Positions 1-7,881 of a DNA stretch of 24,696 nt are shown piece by piece. The position numbers were made by a program, and so were the translations under genes. Below the pieces are notes generated by a model that had not been told where the DNA came from, ran no database searches, and saw only the letters and a list, made by a program, of their open reading frames with translations. Numbering within the stretch: the stretch's first letter is position 1; each line of letters opens with the position of its first letter. This DNA comes from a virus. Location: positions 1 through 24,696 of IMG/VR virus record IMGVR_UViG_3300025128_000316. One strand, 5' to 3'.

Positions 1-463
1 CTCCCCATGCTGTAGCTATATCTTCAATAGCTTTTTTAGTGTTTCCTACGTTTTGAGAAGCTACATTAAGCTCCATTTTTATTTCGTTTTGTCTTTCTGG
101 ATTTCCTTCTGCTGCTAAATATTCTTCTCTTAATCTTTTAGTATATTGACTAGCCGCAGAGTAATATGTTTTTCCTAACGAAAAACCAGTAGTGGTTAAA
201 TTTTCTATTTGAGCGTCAATCTTACCATTCATTTCATCTAGCTTAGCTTGTCTAACTTTTTTGCTTTTATCTACAGCTTCTGTAAAAGAAGTTAATCCAG
301 ATTCAGCCGCGTTCATCCAAGTCATAACCGCTGGTGGTTCTTTTCTAGCTCCTAAATAAGCAGCGTTAATTAACTGTTGGTTAGCTGTACCAGCTTTTAA
401 CTGTACTAAGTTTTTTTTGTCGTTATCTATTTTTTCCTGATAAGGATTATTTGGTTCTGCCAT
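1..463 (-). CDS. Putative virion/ejection protein, C-terminus cut by window edge
   Basis: An open frame begins with ATG at 463 (MAEPNNPYQEKIDNDKKN...) and runs without a stop through position 1, giving at least 154 residues. The visible part is hydrophilic, Ala/Lys/Glu/Gln-rich and predicted mostly helical, with heptad-like stretches around residues 60-90 and 105-150. There is no signal peptide or membrane segment. It is the last gene of the tail block, 12 bases after a probable ejection protein. A long helical protein in that place would fit an internal virion or DNA-ejection protein, but this is inferred from position and composition only. The leader is A/T-rich (ataataaaataat) without a Shine-Dalgarno sequence. 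I do not recognise a family; the C-terminal part lies outside the window. Confidence 0.8.
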   Translation of the reverse strand, partial: MAEPNNPYQEKIDNDKKNLVQLKAGTANQQLINAAYLGARKEPPAVMTWMNAAESGLTSFTEAVDKSKKVRQAKLDEMNGKIDAQIENLTTTGFSLGKTYYSAASQYTKRLREEYLAAEGNPERQNEIKMELNVASQNVGNTKKAIEDIATAWG

Positions 464-475
464 ATTATTTTATTA

Positions 476-1201
476 TTAACTAGTAAATACTCCAAAACCA
501 CCAGAGTGTTTATTTGTTTTATCATCAAACTCTTTTTTAAATGTCATTGGTTCAGTTTTATTAAAAAGACTTTCTTTTCCACCACCACTAAATCCTCCAG
601 CGCCAGCAAAATTTCCCGCAGCGCTACCAAGATCGCTTATACCTGACATCATCGTCGCGTTTGCGTCTGCTACGTTTTGACCCTCTGCTTGTACTTCTGC
701 TTGAGACATACCTAACTGTGTTGCTATTCTATCTCTTTTTAAATTATCAACTTGAGCTTGACCTTGTATTTGTTTTTCTTGTATATTACCAGCTTCTCCT
801 CTTTCAGCTTTTTGATTAGCAGCTTCTTGACCAGCTATACTAGCTGACGCCGCTTGCGCTTCTTGATTAGCTGTGTTAGCTAAGGTTTGTGCTAAAGCTG
901 CGATACCACTACTACCTGCAGCTGCTGACATACCACCCATTATATCTGCTCTAGCTTGTTCAGATTTTTGTGCTGCAAAATCCGCTGCCTGAGTATCAAC
1001 AGTTAAATCTTCCATAGTATTCTCCATACCTTCGTATGGGTTTGTTATAGGAGCGTTCATGTATTTCTCTTTATCTTTTTCCATTTGGACCTTAGCATCT
1101 GCTTGTCTATCTTTGGCTTTGCTTTTTTGATGCGCACCAACTCCTATTTTAGTAGCAGCCACTGATCCAGCCACTATTGCTCCTGCTAATACAAACGACA
1201 T
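476..1201 (-). CDS. Probable internal virion / DNA-ejection protein (gp14-like character)
   Basis: A 241-aa protein. Residues 2-22 form a small-residue-rich hydrophobic stretch (FVLAGAIVAGSVAATKIGVG) with glycine-zipper spacing that could insert in a membrane. It is followed by a charged linker and a long Ala/Gln/Glu-rich helical region (about 70-180) and a Gly-rich tail (about 190-210). Podovirus ejection proteins such as T7 gp14 share this layout of a hydrophobic N-terminus plus Ala/Gln-rich helices, and lie at the end of the tail gene block as this one does. There is no sequence-specific motif to prove it, so the role is an inference from composition and order. The gene precedes another helical protein that runs off the window, and follows a cupin gene with a 3-base gap. 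Confidence 0.7.
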   Translation of the reverse strand: MSFVLAGAIVAGSVAATKIGVGAHQKSKAKDRQADAKVQMEKDKEKYMNAPITNPYEGMENTMEDLTVDTQAADFAAQKSEQARADIMGGMSAAAGSSGIAALAQTLANTANQEAQAASASIAGQEAANQKAERGEAGNIQEKQIQGQAQVDNLKRDRIATQLGMSQAEVQAEGQNVADANATMMSGISDLGSAAGNFAGAGGFSGGGKESLFNKTEPMTFKKEFDDKTNKHSGGFGVFTS

Positions 1202-1204
1202 AAT

Positions 1205-1681
1205 CTATTTATTTTTATTGTTAATATATTCTTCATATTCTTCGTAATTTAAAGCTACAATTTGTTTTTCTAATTCTTTAACGTCTTCTATGTTGGTTGG
1301 ATTTTTATGTACGTTTGTAAATATAGATTCTTCATTTCCATATATAACCCTTTTAACCCCAGGTTCAGACAACACCGTACAAGGTGCTTGGTATTCTTTT
1401 AACTCACCGTCAGACAGAACTGTTATATTTCCAGATAATAAAAACCATACGTGTAAGTGTTTATGTATAGCTCCTATTATAACCTCCCCTTGTTCTATCG
1501 TCATCTCTCTAATATAAATACTATCTGCGAACGTGTGTTTATACTTGTATTTTTCGTGATAAACTATATTACCACCGTTAGCTATTATGTTTTCACCATC
1601 AGCTAAACTTATTAAGGTCTTTTCCATATCTATTAACTCTTGTCTAGTAATAGATAGTTTTTTATTTTTTTCTAACTCCAT
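1205..1681 (-). CDS. Cupin-domain protein
   Basis: A 158-aa protein with a single small beta-barrel cupin. Motif 1 is seen as H73-x-H75-x-H77 followed by a Gly at 84 (HKHLHVWFLLSG), and a motif-2-like segment as P107-G108...R111 with a further His at 125. The His cluster would be expected to bind a metal ion. Residues 1-30 are a charged helical extension and the C-terminus is Glu/Tyr/Asn-rich. Small cupin proteins of this kind occur in the structural gene blocks of many marine phages; their substrate is unknown to me and enzymatic activity cannot be inferred. It is embedded between tail/fibre genes and an ejection-type protein, so a virion-associated or late accessory role is plausible. The ATG at 1681 is preceded by an A/T-rich leader. 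Confidence 0.75.
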   Translation of the reverse strand: MELEKNKKLSITRQELIDMEKTLISLADGENIIANGGNIVYHEKYKYKHTFADSIYIREMTIEQGEVIIGAIHKHLHVWFLLSGNITVLSDGELKEYQAPCTVLSEPGVKRVIYGNEESIFTNVHKNPTNIEDVKELEKQIVALNYEEYEEYINNKNK

Positions 1682-1724
1682 AGATTTGATTAAATTACAT
1701 CTATATAGTTACAGTTTTTTGCGT

Positions 1725-2069
1725 TTATTTACTACTCTCCGTGATGTCCACGGATATAGAGTACATTTCTGCCTCGTCTTTTGAATTATTTACAATTCTG
1801 AACTCAGCAAAGTAACCTAATAAACTAGACATGTTAGCTGATCTATCCTTAGCAAACATTATAAAATCACTAGCAGTAGGTAAAATTGTACCTGTTTGAT
1901 AGTTTACAACTATCGTGTTCCCAGATATACTAATTACGTAACCTAGTTCTACTACCGTACCAGCAGTGTTATGGGTACCAATTGTAGTTGTTGGAGAGTA
2001 ATATATTATATCACCTATTTGTACGGATACGTTTATGTCGTTTGGAAATGTTAGAGTTGTTGTTGGCAT
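1725..2069 (-). CDS. Small beta-rich virion protein, unknown role
   Basis: A 114-aa protein made almost entirely of predicted beta strands. Its C-terminal half has the segment DFIMFAKDRSANMSSLLGYF followed by an alternating strand and an ITESSK ending. I recall similar short proteins with a SKD...SxLLGYxAE...VNNS pattern near the structural genes of marine T4-like and other marine phages, where they are annotated only as virion or hypothetical proteins. Its position, one base after a 416-aa beta-rich protein and upstream of the cupin gene, fits a fibre-tip or decoration protein. No enzyme motif, signal peptide or membrane segment is visible. Function unknown. Confidence 0.75.
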   Translation of the reverse strand: MPTTTLTFPNDINVSVQIGDIIYYSPTTTIGTHNTAGTVVELGYVISISGNTIVVNYQTGTILPTASDFIMFAKDRSANMSSLLGYFAEFRIVNNSKDEAEMYSISVDITESSK

Positions 2070-2070
2070 A

Positions 2071-3321
2071 TTATACTATTGTTACGGTTACTTTTCCTTG
2101 GGTTGTTGAACTATCTACATTTGGCGTTTGTCCATCTGTTGTTTTGTAATAAAATATATCTGTGTCTCCAGCTTCCATTAACGCGTGCGCATGATACACT
2201 AAGTCAGTTTCCGCGGTTCCTAAAGTCTCTCCATCAGAGTAAGCACCTCCAGCTGCGTTTTTCAAAACACCAATAACACTCGCTCCTATTCTTATAGCAG
2301 CACTGGAAGTCGCGGCAGCGGGTATTGAGTGTACTTTAAATACCTTGCTAGCTAAATTAGCGTCTATATCGCCTAATTGTCCTAAGTAATTAGTACAATC
2401 GTCATTTATAAGAATCGCTACACTTCCACCAGCGGGACAATTAACGTTTACAGGGAAAGCATTTGGCTTAACGCTTACGTATTCATCAATATCTAATTCA
2501 ACAGCTATATCTGCTATACCTACTTTAGCAACTCCCGTAGTATTTGACATCGTAACAGAAGTGGTTCCACTACCTGCGACTTTAGCGCTTATATTTTTAA
2601 ACTCCCATTCATTTTTTGAAAAAGTTAATTTTTGTCCGTCTGTTAATCTTTGCGCTGCTGATAAAGTAACTTTGTTACCACTAATAGCTGATACTGTTAT
2701 TTCATCAATAATATTTTCTCCCGTAACAGAGTACCCAGAAGCTATATTTGTTCCATCTGCTACATAAACTATCGTTTTATCAAATCTATCAACAGTAGTT
2801 TTAACCGTGTTAGACAACGTCCAAGCACCACCTGTTTCAATATCCCAAGTTGGTATAGTGTGTATATATACGAATTTACTACTAGCTTCCGTCACAGCTC
2901 CGGTTTGCGTAAGACTAGCGTTAGCTTTTGTTAACGTACCTCCAGTTAAAGTGCCCGCTATACTTAAAGTCGTATCTTCAGTTGTAGTAAACGTAGCTGT
3001 AACAGCTCCTTTTTGAAACAACGTTCCTATTTTCTGTTCGTTAGTAGTAGCAATACTACTAGTAGTATTACCTATAGGTCTTACATAAAAATCATAACTA
3101 GTATTAGATGTAACTGTTGGTATCACAATGTTTCTTCTAAAAATACCATTAGAAGGTATTTCTGTTTTTAATATTTTTATAACTGTTTGAAAACTATCTG
3201 TATCAAAGTTGTAATAATTACTACCTTGTTTTATGTATAATTCAAACTCAGCGCCGGGATTACCACCAAGTGTTATCTCTCTAGTCTCCCCTGTACGTGA
3301 TATTGTTTTTGATATTGCCAT
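2071..3321 (-). CDS. Beta-rich tail/fibre-like structural protein
   Basis: A 416-aa Thr/Ser/Gly/Ala/Val-rich protein of predicted repeating beta strands, lacking coiled coil or catalytic motifs. The N-terminal segment (RTGETREITLGGNPGAEFEL, residues 10-29) looks like a beta-sandwich start typical of phage appendage proteins. The middle has alternating strand/turn units such as GTLTGGTLTKANASLTQTG. Only two cysteines are evident (NCPAG and DDCTN, near residue 290-310). It is separated by one base from the gene on each side. It is one of three beta-rich genes following the muzzle gene, consistent with tail fibre or adhesin components. The exact role is inferred from composition and position. 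Confidence 0.75.
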   Translation of the reverse strand: MAISKTISRTGETREITLGGNPGAEFELYIKQGSNYYNFDTDSFQTVIKILKTEIPSNGIFRRNIVIPTVTSNTSYDFYVRPIGNTTSSIATTNEQKIGTLFQKGAVTATFTTTEDTTLSIAGTLTGGTLTKANASLTQTGAVTEASSKFVYIHTIPTWDIETGGAWTLSNTVKTTVDRFDKTIVYVADGTNIASGYSVTGENIIDEITVSAISGNKVTLSAAQRLTDGQKLTFSKNEWEFKNISAKVAGSGTTSVTMSNTTGVAKVGIADIAVELDIDEYVSVKPNAFPVNVNCPAGGSVAILINDDCTNYLGQLGDIDANLASKVFKVHSIPAAATSSAAIRIGASVIGVLKNAAGGAYSDGETLGTAETDLVYHAHALMEAGDTDIFYYKTTDGQTPNVDSSTTQGKVTVTIV

Positions 3322-3322
3322 A

Positions 3323-3895
3323 TTAAATATTAAAATTATTAAGGTTAGTTGGAATAACAGGGCCAGCGCTTGTAGTTAACGCTAATGTAAATGGATCTGG
3401 ATGATAATCTATATCTAAATCTATAGTTATATCACTTAAACTATCTATACCTGTCGTTTCGTTTTTACCAAAGTAAATCCACATATGAACAATATTATTT
3501 GGGTTGTTCACAAGCTCCCAATTAACGTCGTTATTAGGATTTGTAGAATCTACAAAAACTATCTTGTAAATACCTGGGAACTCTTTATACCCAGAAGAAG
3601 TAGTTGTATCAACGTCTCCTAATCCTGACGTCGCAAGTTGGAATTTAGATGGCCACTGAGTATGACTGTTAGTAGTTCCAGATAAACTAAGTTCAAAAGT
3701 ACCACCACCTTGACCTAACTGCTTGATGTTTCTAAAACGAGAAGCTTGAATCATCTCTCCTGGTTTAGGCGTTAGGATAATTTTATAAGCGTTTGATGGT
3801 GGAAAAAAAGAAGGGTTATCTAAAAGTCCAGAACTAATAATAGGTATTGCACTTGTAGTAACTATATCTGTCGTGTATTTATTGTTAGTTGCCAT
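3323..3895 (-). CDS. Beta-rich structural protein, probable tail component
   Basis: A 190-aa protein rich in Asn, Thr, Pro and aromatic residues, predicted to be a beta sandwich. It has a central segment GYKEFPGIYKIVFVDSTNPN and a strand-turn-strand region with alternating Asp/Ile (DITIDLDIDYHPDP) near residues 155-168. There are no membrane segments or catalytic motifs. It begins six bases after the stop of the 1323-aa muzzle-type protein and precedes the 416-aa beta-rich protein by one base. A fibre, collar or adhesin role is therefore likely, though I do not recognise a family. Confidence 0.72.
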   Translation of the reverse strand: MATNNKYTTDIVTTSAIPIISSGLLDNPSFFPPSNAYKIILTPKPGEMIQASRFRNIKQLGQGGGTFELSLSGTTNSHTQWPSKFQLATSGLGDVDTTTSSGYKEFPGIYKIVFVDSTNPNNDVNWELVNNPNNIVHMWIYFGKNETTGIDSLSDITIDLDIDYHPDPFTLALTTSAGPVIPTNLNNFNI

Positions 3896-3901
3896 ATTGT
3901 A

Positions 3902-6900
3902 TTAAATGTTTGTCCCAGAATCTTGATCCCCTATATCTTGGACGGTTATCGTAAATGACGTTGGAGTTGATGGATAAACACAACTCCCATCGTCTTGTGT
4001 AGCGATTGGATCGTAGTTAGTTGCTGATGGATCAGTGCAACCGGAAACAACTTGTGGTGGAGGATTGTACAAACATGAATTATCATCTTGAGTAGCGTTA
4101 GGATTATAATTCAAAGCTGTTGGATCAGTACATCCTAGTATTACCGTTGCTCCTCCTTCAGAACTTTGTCCCTCTCCATTGTCTACTATCGATTGTAAAA
4201 GATCTATTCCTTGAAAAGAAAACTCTTTACTATTTAAATCTTTTGCTTCTGTCACAGGTTTTCCTTTCATATAAGAAAAGTACTTACCTTCTTTCTTTTT
4301 AAACTCCATCTCTCCAGCTTCTTGTAAATCTGTTATTCCAGATTCTACATACCAACCAGGTTTCCCGATGTTATTGTAGTATTCGTTATCTGGATAAAAC
4401 ACTCCATTTGCATCTGTGTGTCCTAGGTTTTCTGTTATCTTACTTTGAGTTCCTTCGTACTTCATTGAAGCAAAACTTTTAACTGTCTCGGATTGTTCAT
4501 TAAATAAAACGTCAACGTAAGAATTATAATCATCTCCGTAAAAATTATTTCTTATTTCGTTTACGTGATGTTGCCAAAGCTCACCATTTTTTAACGTGTA
4601 ATAATTATTGTTTATACTAAGTCCACTTTCTGGTATAAAACTTTTGAAACTAGTCCAACCCTTAGCTGTTTCACTAAACGATAATGTTTTGTCTTTTAAA
4701 GTAAGATTATACTCTTGTTTTCTATCATCAAAACTCCCTATTAAAGTACTATTATCTTTTAAATTATCAGCAAAGTAATCTGTCATACCTACGTCTGATA
4801 TAGGTGTTACACCATCTCCAGATATTCTAAGAACTTTACCTCTTTGTTTATCAGTACAGTACATTCTAAAACTATCCTCAGCATACGATTCTGGATTTTT
4901 AGATATACCAAATTCTCCGGCGAAAGAACTTATATCACCTAAAACTTTATTTGTTGATATTACATCTGGATTACCATCAGCCTTGTAAAGAGCGTCTTTA
5001 TAAGCTTGAATTTTTAATATCTTATCCTCACAGAAAGCTACTAAGTTTGTGTCTCTTGCTTTCAACTTCTGTATACTACCGTAAGTAGGTGGAACATCTT
5101 TTGTTATCTTTTCCGCTGCAATAAATTGGTTAAGATTATTTACACTACTATTAGAATTATATATACCAGAGTATATCAATCCATTTGTTCTTTGTTCTTC
5201 CTTGTATAGTTCTGGTAAAACTGTAGAAGCTTTAACGCCTTTACCTATCGTAACAGCATTAAAATCATCTCTTATTCTATCTGACTCTACTCCATTACCA
5301 AATGAATAACAATTAAAATATGGTAGTCTTATTTTAGAGTTTGTTAAATCTCTATCTAACTTTATTAATACGTAATCCGAAGAATTACCCACGTAGTTAT
5401 TGAAGTTTATAAAATAGTTTGGAGGAGAGGTATATGTTGGTGGAGAAGTATTTGGCACTACTTGTGTTCCAGGAAACCATCCTGAAAAATACTTTGCTAT
5501 TGCTGTTGTGTAACTACCGTCTGGTCTTGTAAACTTTAGTTCTATATTGTTAGCTCCTATAAAATTATTTAATATTCCAAAAATACCAGCGGTATTACCG
5601 TACGCTGGGTTTACGGGGTTGAACCCAGCTGGAGTTTGGGTTATTGGAAAAAGAGGTTGAAGAACACCAATTTCATTTGTTTTTATATTTAATAATATCG
5701 TATCTCCCCCGTGTCCGGTTGGAGCCCAATCATATAAAACAGTGTTATCCGGTAAATGTATCGACCAGTCATTCGAAGTACCACCCAACGGAGATATATT
5801 AATAACGTCACTACACGTTACGGTAGAACCATAAGGAGCGAATAACTCATTTGTTTGGTTTGTTAATCTTGTAGGGTAAGCTTGGCTAGCTTCGTAGTAT
5901 ATATCTAACCCTACGTCTTCTCTTGGTTCTGTTTCCCATACTGCTGGATCTTTAGTGAAAGTTGGTTCTTTATCACCCACCTCCATACTTAACACTTGTA
6001 TCGTGTTGCGGTTAGTTTCATCCATTAATAATCCACCTGCAAGTGTAGTGGTTTGAGTTATATTGCCGGTTCCATCTGTAGGCGTAGCTGAAGCGGTTGT
6101 AGTATACTCTCCAAATCCTCTTTTAGTTGGATCCCAAGTTATAGGAACTGGTATACTATCGCTAGTTTCAGTGTATTGCCCGTTAAAATTAAACGGATAC
6201 AAACCTTCTTCTTCCTCGAAAAATTGATACGTACCTCCATAGGTGGATCCATTTTGAACAGCGTTTAATCTCCAACCTGTGGTTATAAACTTAATGTATA
6301 ATCTAATACTTTTATTATTCCTCTCTTTTCTTTCTGAGCTAGTAGATGAATAATTTAATATACCTCTTTTCCAACTTTTATCAGGGGGTCCCTCTGTAGT
6401 GTTTTCATTCCTACTATCCCCAGGAGTACCGACCACTCTATACACATGCTGAAACGGATCTTCTTTCCATCTAAACAATGTTCCTTCTTGAGACATTACG
6501 CTTAAAAAATTTTGATTCTCTTGGGTATTATTACTAATATCATAACCATCTTTATCGTTATCTTTTATTTTATTCAATGTTAACTCCATAGTACACTGTA
6601 GATAAGTCTGCGCGTCATTTTCTCTTTTCCCAGTACTATTTCCTTTTATACCATATCCATCGTCTCTATCAAAAGGACCATGATAATTTACGGTTGCTTG
6701 AGACCCAACCTCTCCTCTTTCTACGTTGTCAATAAACCAACTCTGACTTACTTCTTCCCAATAACTCCTAGCATCATCAACCGCGGTACCACCTGAACTA
6801 GAAGTTCTACTGAGATGGTATTGGTCAATTTGATTTGTTACTGAAAAGCTAGCTGACGCATTACCTACCTCTCTAACCTTTTGATCTAACACGGCGTCTC

Positions 6901-7873
6901 TAGCTATTTTAACAAAAAACTTACCATCAAACTCTGCTTTATTTTTAACCACTCTTTTAGCGAATTTAACTTGAACGTCCGCTGCTGCTCCTGGGTCTAA
7001 TATTATATTAGATATAGCACTACTAACAGTTACACTAGGTGAAACTGCACCATCATTTTCCCCTAATAACGGTTTAGATAACTCTACAAAAATATCTGTA
7101 TCCTTATATATATTAGCAACATCTAACCAACCAGTGTTAGTTCCACCGGTGTTAGATAATTTTATAACAACATCTTCTAATGGCCAACCTATAAAACCAG
7201 TGTCAGAAGTACCTACAGCTGTATTACCAGAGTCTGGATCACCAGCTACTAAAGCATCATAAAACACAGATGTATCCCAACTATTTGTAGAACCATTAAT
7301 ATCAAACTTTATAGTTTTACTACCTGGTAAAGCACCGTTAGCCATAACCTCAATAGTGTCACTACCATACATATCGTAGTCTGTTTTTATAAAATCTGGA
7401 GCTTCATTTTGTATATCTATTACTTTATATCTAGCTTCCTCATGAACAGCGTCATCACTAGCTGCTTGTTTCTTTAGTATTATAAACCCATCTTCCTTAA
7501 TTTTATTTCTTTCAGCAGATGGAAAACTTAACCAAAGATTATCATCTTCAGCATCGTACCATCTATCCATGCAAGCGTTATAATATTCGTTTGATGTTTC
7601 CTTAACGAAAAATTTAAACGTGTCAACCCAAGTAGGTATTTGATTTTGTAGTTTTGTTACTATACTATTTCTCTTGTCTGACGCGTGTTTTGGAACTGTA
7701 AATGAACTATCACCACCGGTAAACACAGGTGTTTCTCTCCCGTATATATCTTTATAAACAACACCCACTTGGTATGTTCTCTGTGATTTTAGAGACTTTT
7801 CACCTACTGACCCAGATTTATTATCTGACTGTAAGTTTGCTAATACATTAACTTTGTTGGGTGTGCTTGCCAT
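3902..7873 (-). CDS. Tail muzzle/stabilisation protein, C-terminal part (gp12-like), with GCTDP repeats
   Basis: A 1323-aa protein, the largest in the window. Residues 25-60 contain SLKSQRTYQVGVVYKDIYGR followed by ETPVF, a fibronectin-like segment that I associate with the large gp12/muzzle-type tail proteins of crAss-like phages. About residues 890-1190 resemble a propeller-type region with repeated short units, such as GQLW-type turns (here NGELWQHH) and a segment around SFSETAKGWTSFKSFIPESG. The upstream 598-aa ORF supplies the usual N-terminal part, so the polypeptide appears split. The C-terminus (residues 1247-1269 and 1278-1300) carries two cysteine-containing repeats, then a short Thr/Asp/Gly tail. 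Predicted role: distal tail tube, or muzzle closing the channel, attached below the ring proteins. The start ATGGCAAGC lies 8 bases after the previous stop. Confidence 0.85.
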   Translation of the reverse strand: MASTPNKVNVLANLQSDNKSGSVGEKSLKSQRTYQVGVVYKDIYGRETPVFTGGDSSFTVPKHASDKRNSIVTKLQNQIPTWVDTFKFFVKETSNEYYNACMDRWYDAEDDNLWLSFPSAERNKIKEDGFIILKKQAASDDAVHEEARYKVIDIQNEAPDFIKTDYDMYGSDTIEVMANGALPGSKTIKFDINGSTNSWDTSVFYDALVAGDPDSGNTAVGTSDTGFIGWPLEDVVIKLSNTGGTNTGWLDVANIYKDTDIFVELSKPLLGENDGAVSPSVTVSSAISNIILDPGAAADVQVKFAKRVVKNKAEFDGKFFVKIARDAVLDQKVREVGNASASFSVTNQIDQYHLSRTSSSGGTAVDDARSYWEEVSQSWFIDNVERGEVGSQATVNYHGPFDRDDGYGIKGNSTGKRENDAQTYLQCTMELTLNKIKDNDKDGYDISNNTQENQNFLSVMSQEGTLFRWKEDPFQHVYRVVGTPGDSRNENTTEGPPDKSWKRGILNYSSTSSERKERNNKSIRLYIKFITTGWRLNAVQNGSTYGGTYQFFEEEEGLYPFNFNGQYTETSDSIPVPITWDPTKRGFGEYTTTASATPTDGTGNITQTTTLAGGLLMDETNRNTIQVLSMEVGDKEPTFTKDPAVWETEPREDVGLDIYYEASQAYPTRLTNQTNELFAPYGSTVTCSDVINISPLGGTSNDWSIHLPDNTVLYDWAPTGHGGDTILLNIKTNEIGVLQPLFPITQTPAGFNPVNPAYGNTAGIFGILNNFIGANNIELKFTRPDGSYTTAIAKYFSGWFPGTQVVPNTSPPTYTSPPNYFINFNNYVGNSSDYVLIKLDRDLTNSKIRLPYFNCYSFGNGVESDRIRDDFNAVTIGKGVKASTVLPELYKEEQRTNGLIYSGIYNSNSSVNNLNQFIAAEKITKDVPPTYGSIQKLKARDTNLVAFCEDKILKIQAYKDALYKADGNPDVISTNKVLGDISSFAGEFGISKNPESYAEDSFRMYCTDKQRGKVLRISGDGVTPISDVGMTDYFADNLKDNSTLIGSFDDRKQEYNLTLKDKTLSFSETAKGWTSFKSFIPESGLSINNNYYTLKNGELWQHHVNEIRNNFYGDDYNSYVDVLFNEQSETVKSFASMKYEGTQSKITENLGHTDANGVFYPDNEYYNNIGKPGWYVESGITDLQEAGEMEFKKKEGKYFSYMKGKPVTEAKDLNSKEFSFQGIDLLQSIVDNGEGQSSEGGATVILGCTDPTALNYNPNATQDDNSCLYNPPPQVVSGCTDPSATNYDPIATQDDGSCVYPSTPTSFTITVQDIGDQDSGTNI
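3974..4042 (-). repeat. GCTDP repeat, copy 2 (protein-level)
   Basis: Encodes residues 1278-1300 of the 1323-aa tail protein: GCTDPSATNYDP followed by IATQDDGSCVY. It aligns along its full 23 residues with copy 1 and has both cysteines and the NYxPxATQDDxSC core. Motifs of this pattern are common in secreted or surface proteins of marine Flavobacteria. Confidence 0.85.
4067..4135 (-). repeat. GCTDP repeat, copy 1 (protein-level)
   Basis: Encodes residues 1247-1269 of the 1323-aa tail protein: GCTDPTALNYNP followed by NATQDDNSCLY. An 8-residue Pro-containing linker (NPPPQVVS) separates it from copy 2. Cys positions are the second and the third-from-last residue in each copy, so each unit could close with one disulfide outside the cell. 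Confidence 0.85.
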
Positions 7874-7881
7874 GTTAAATC

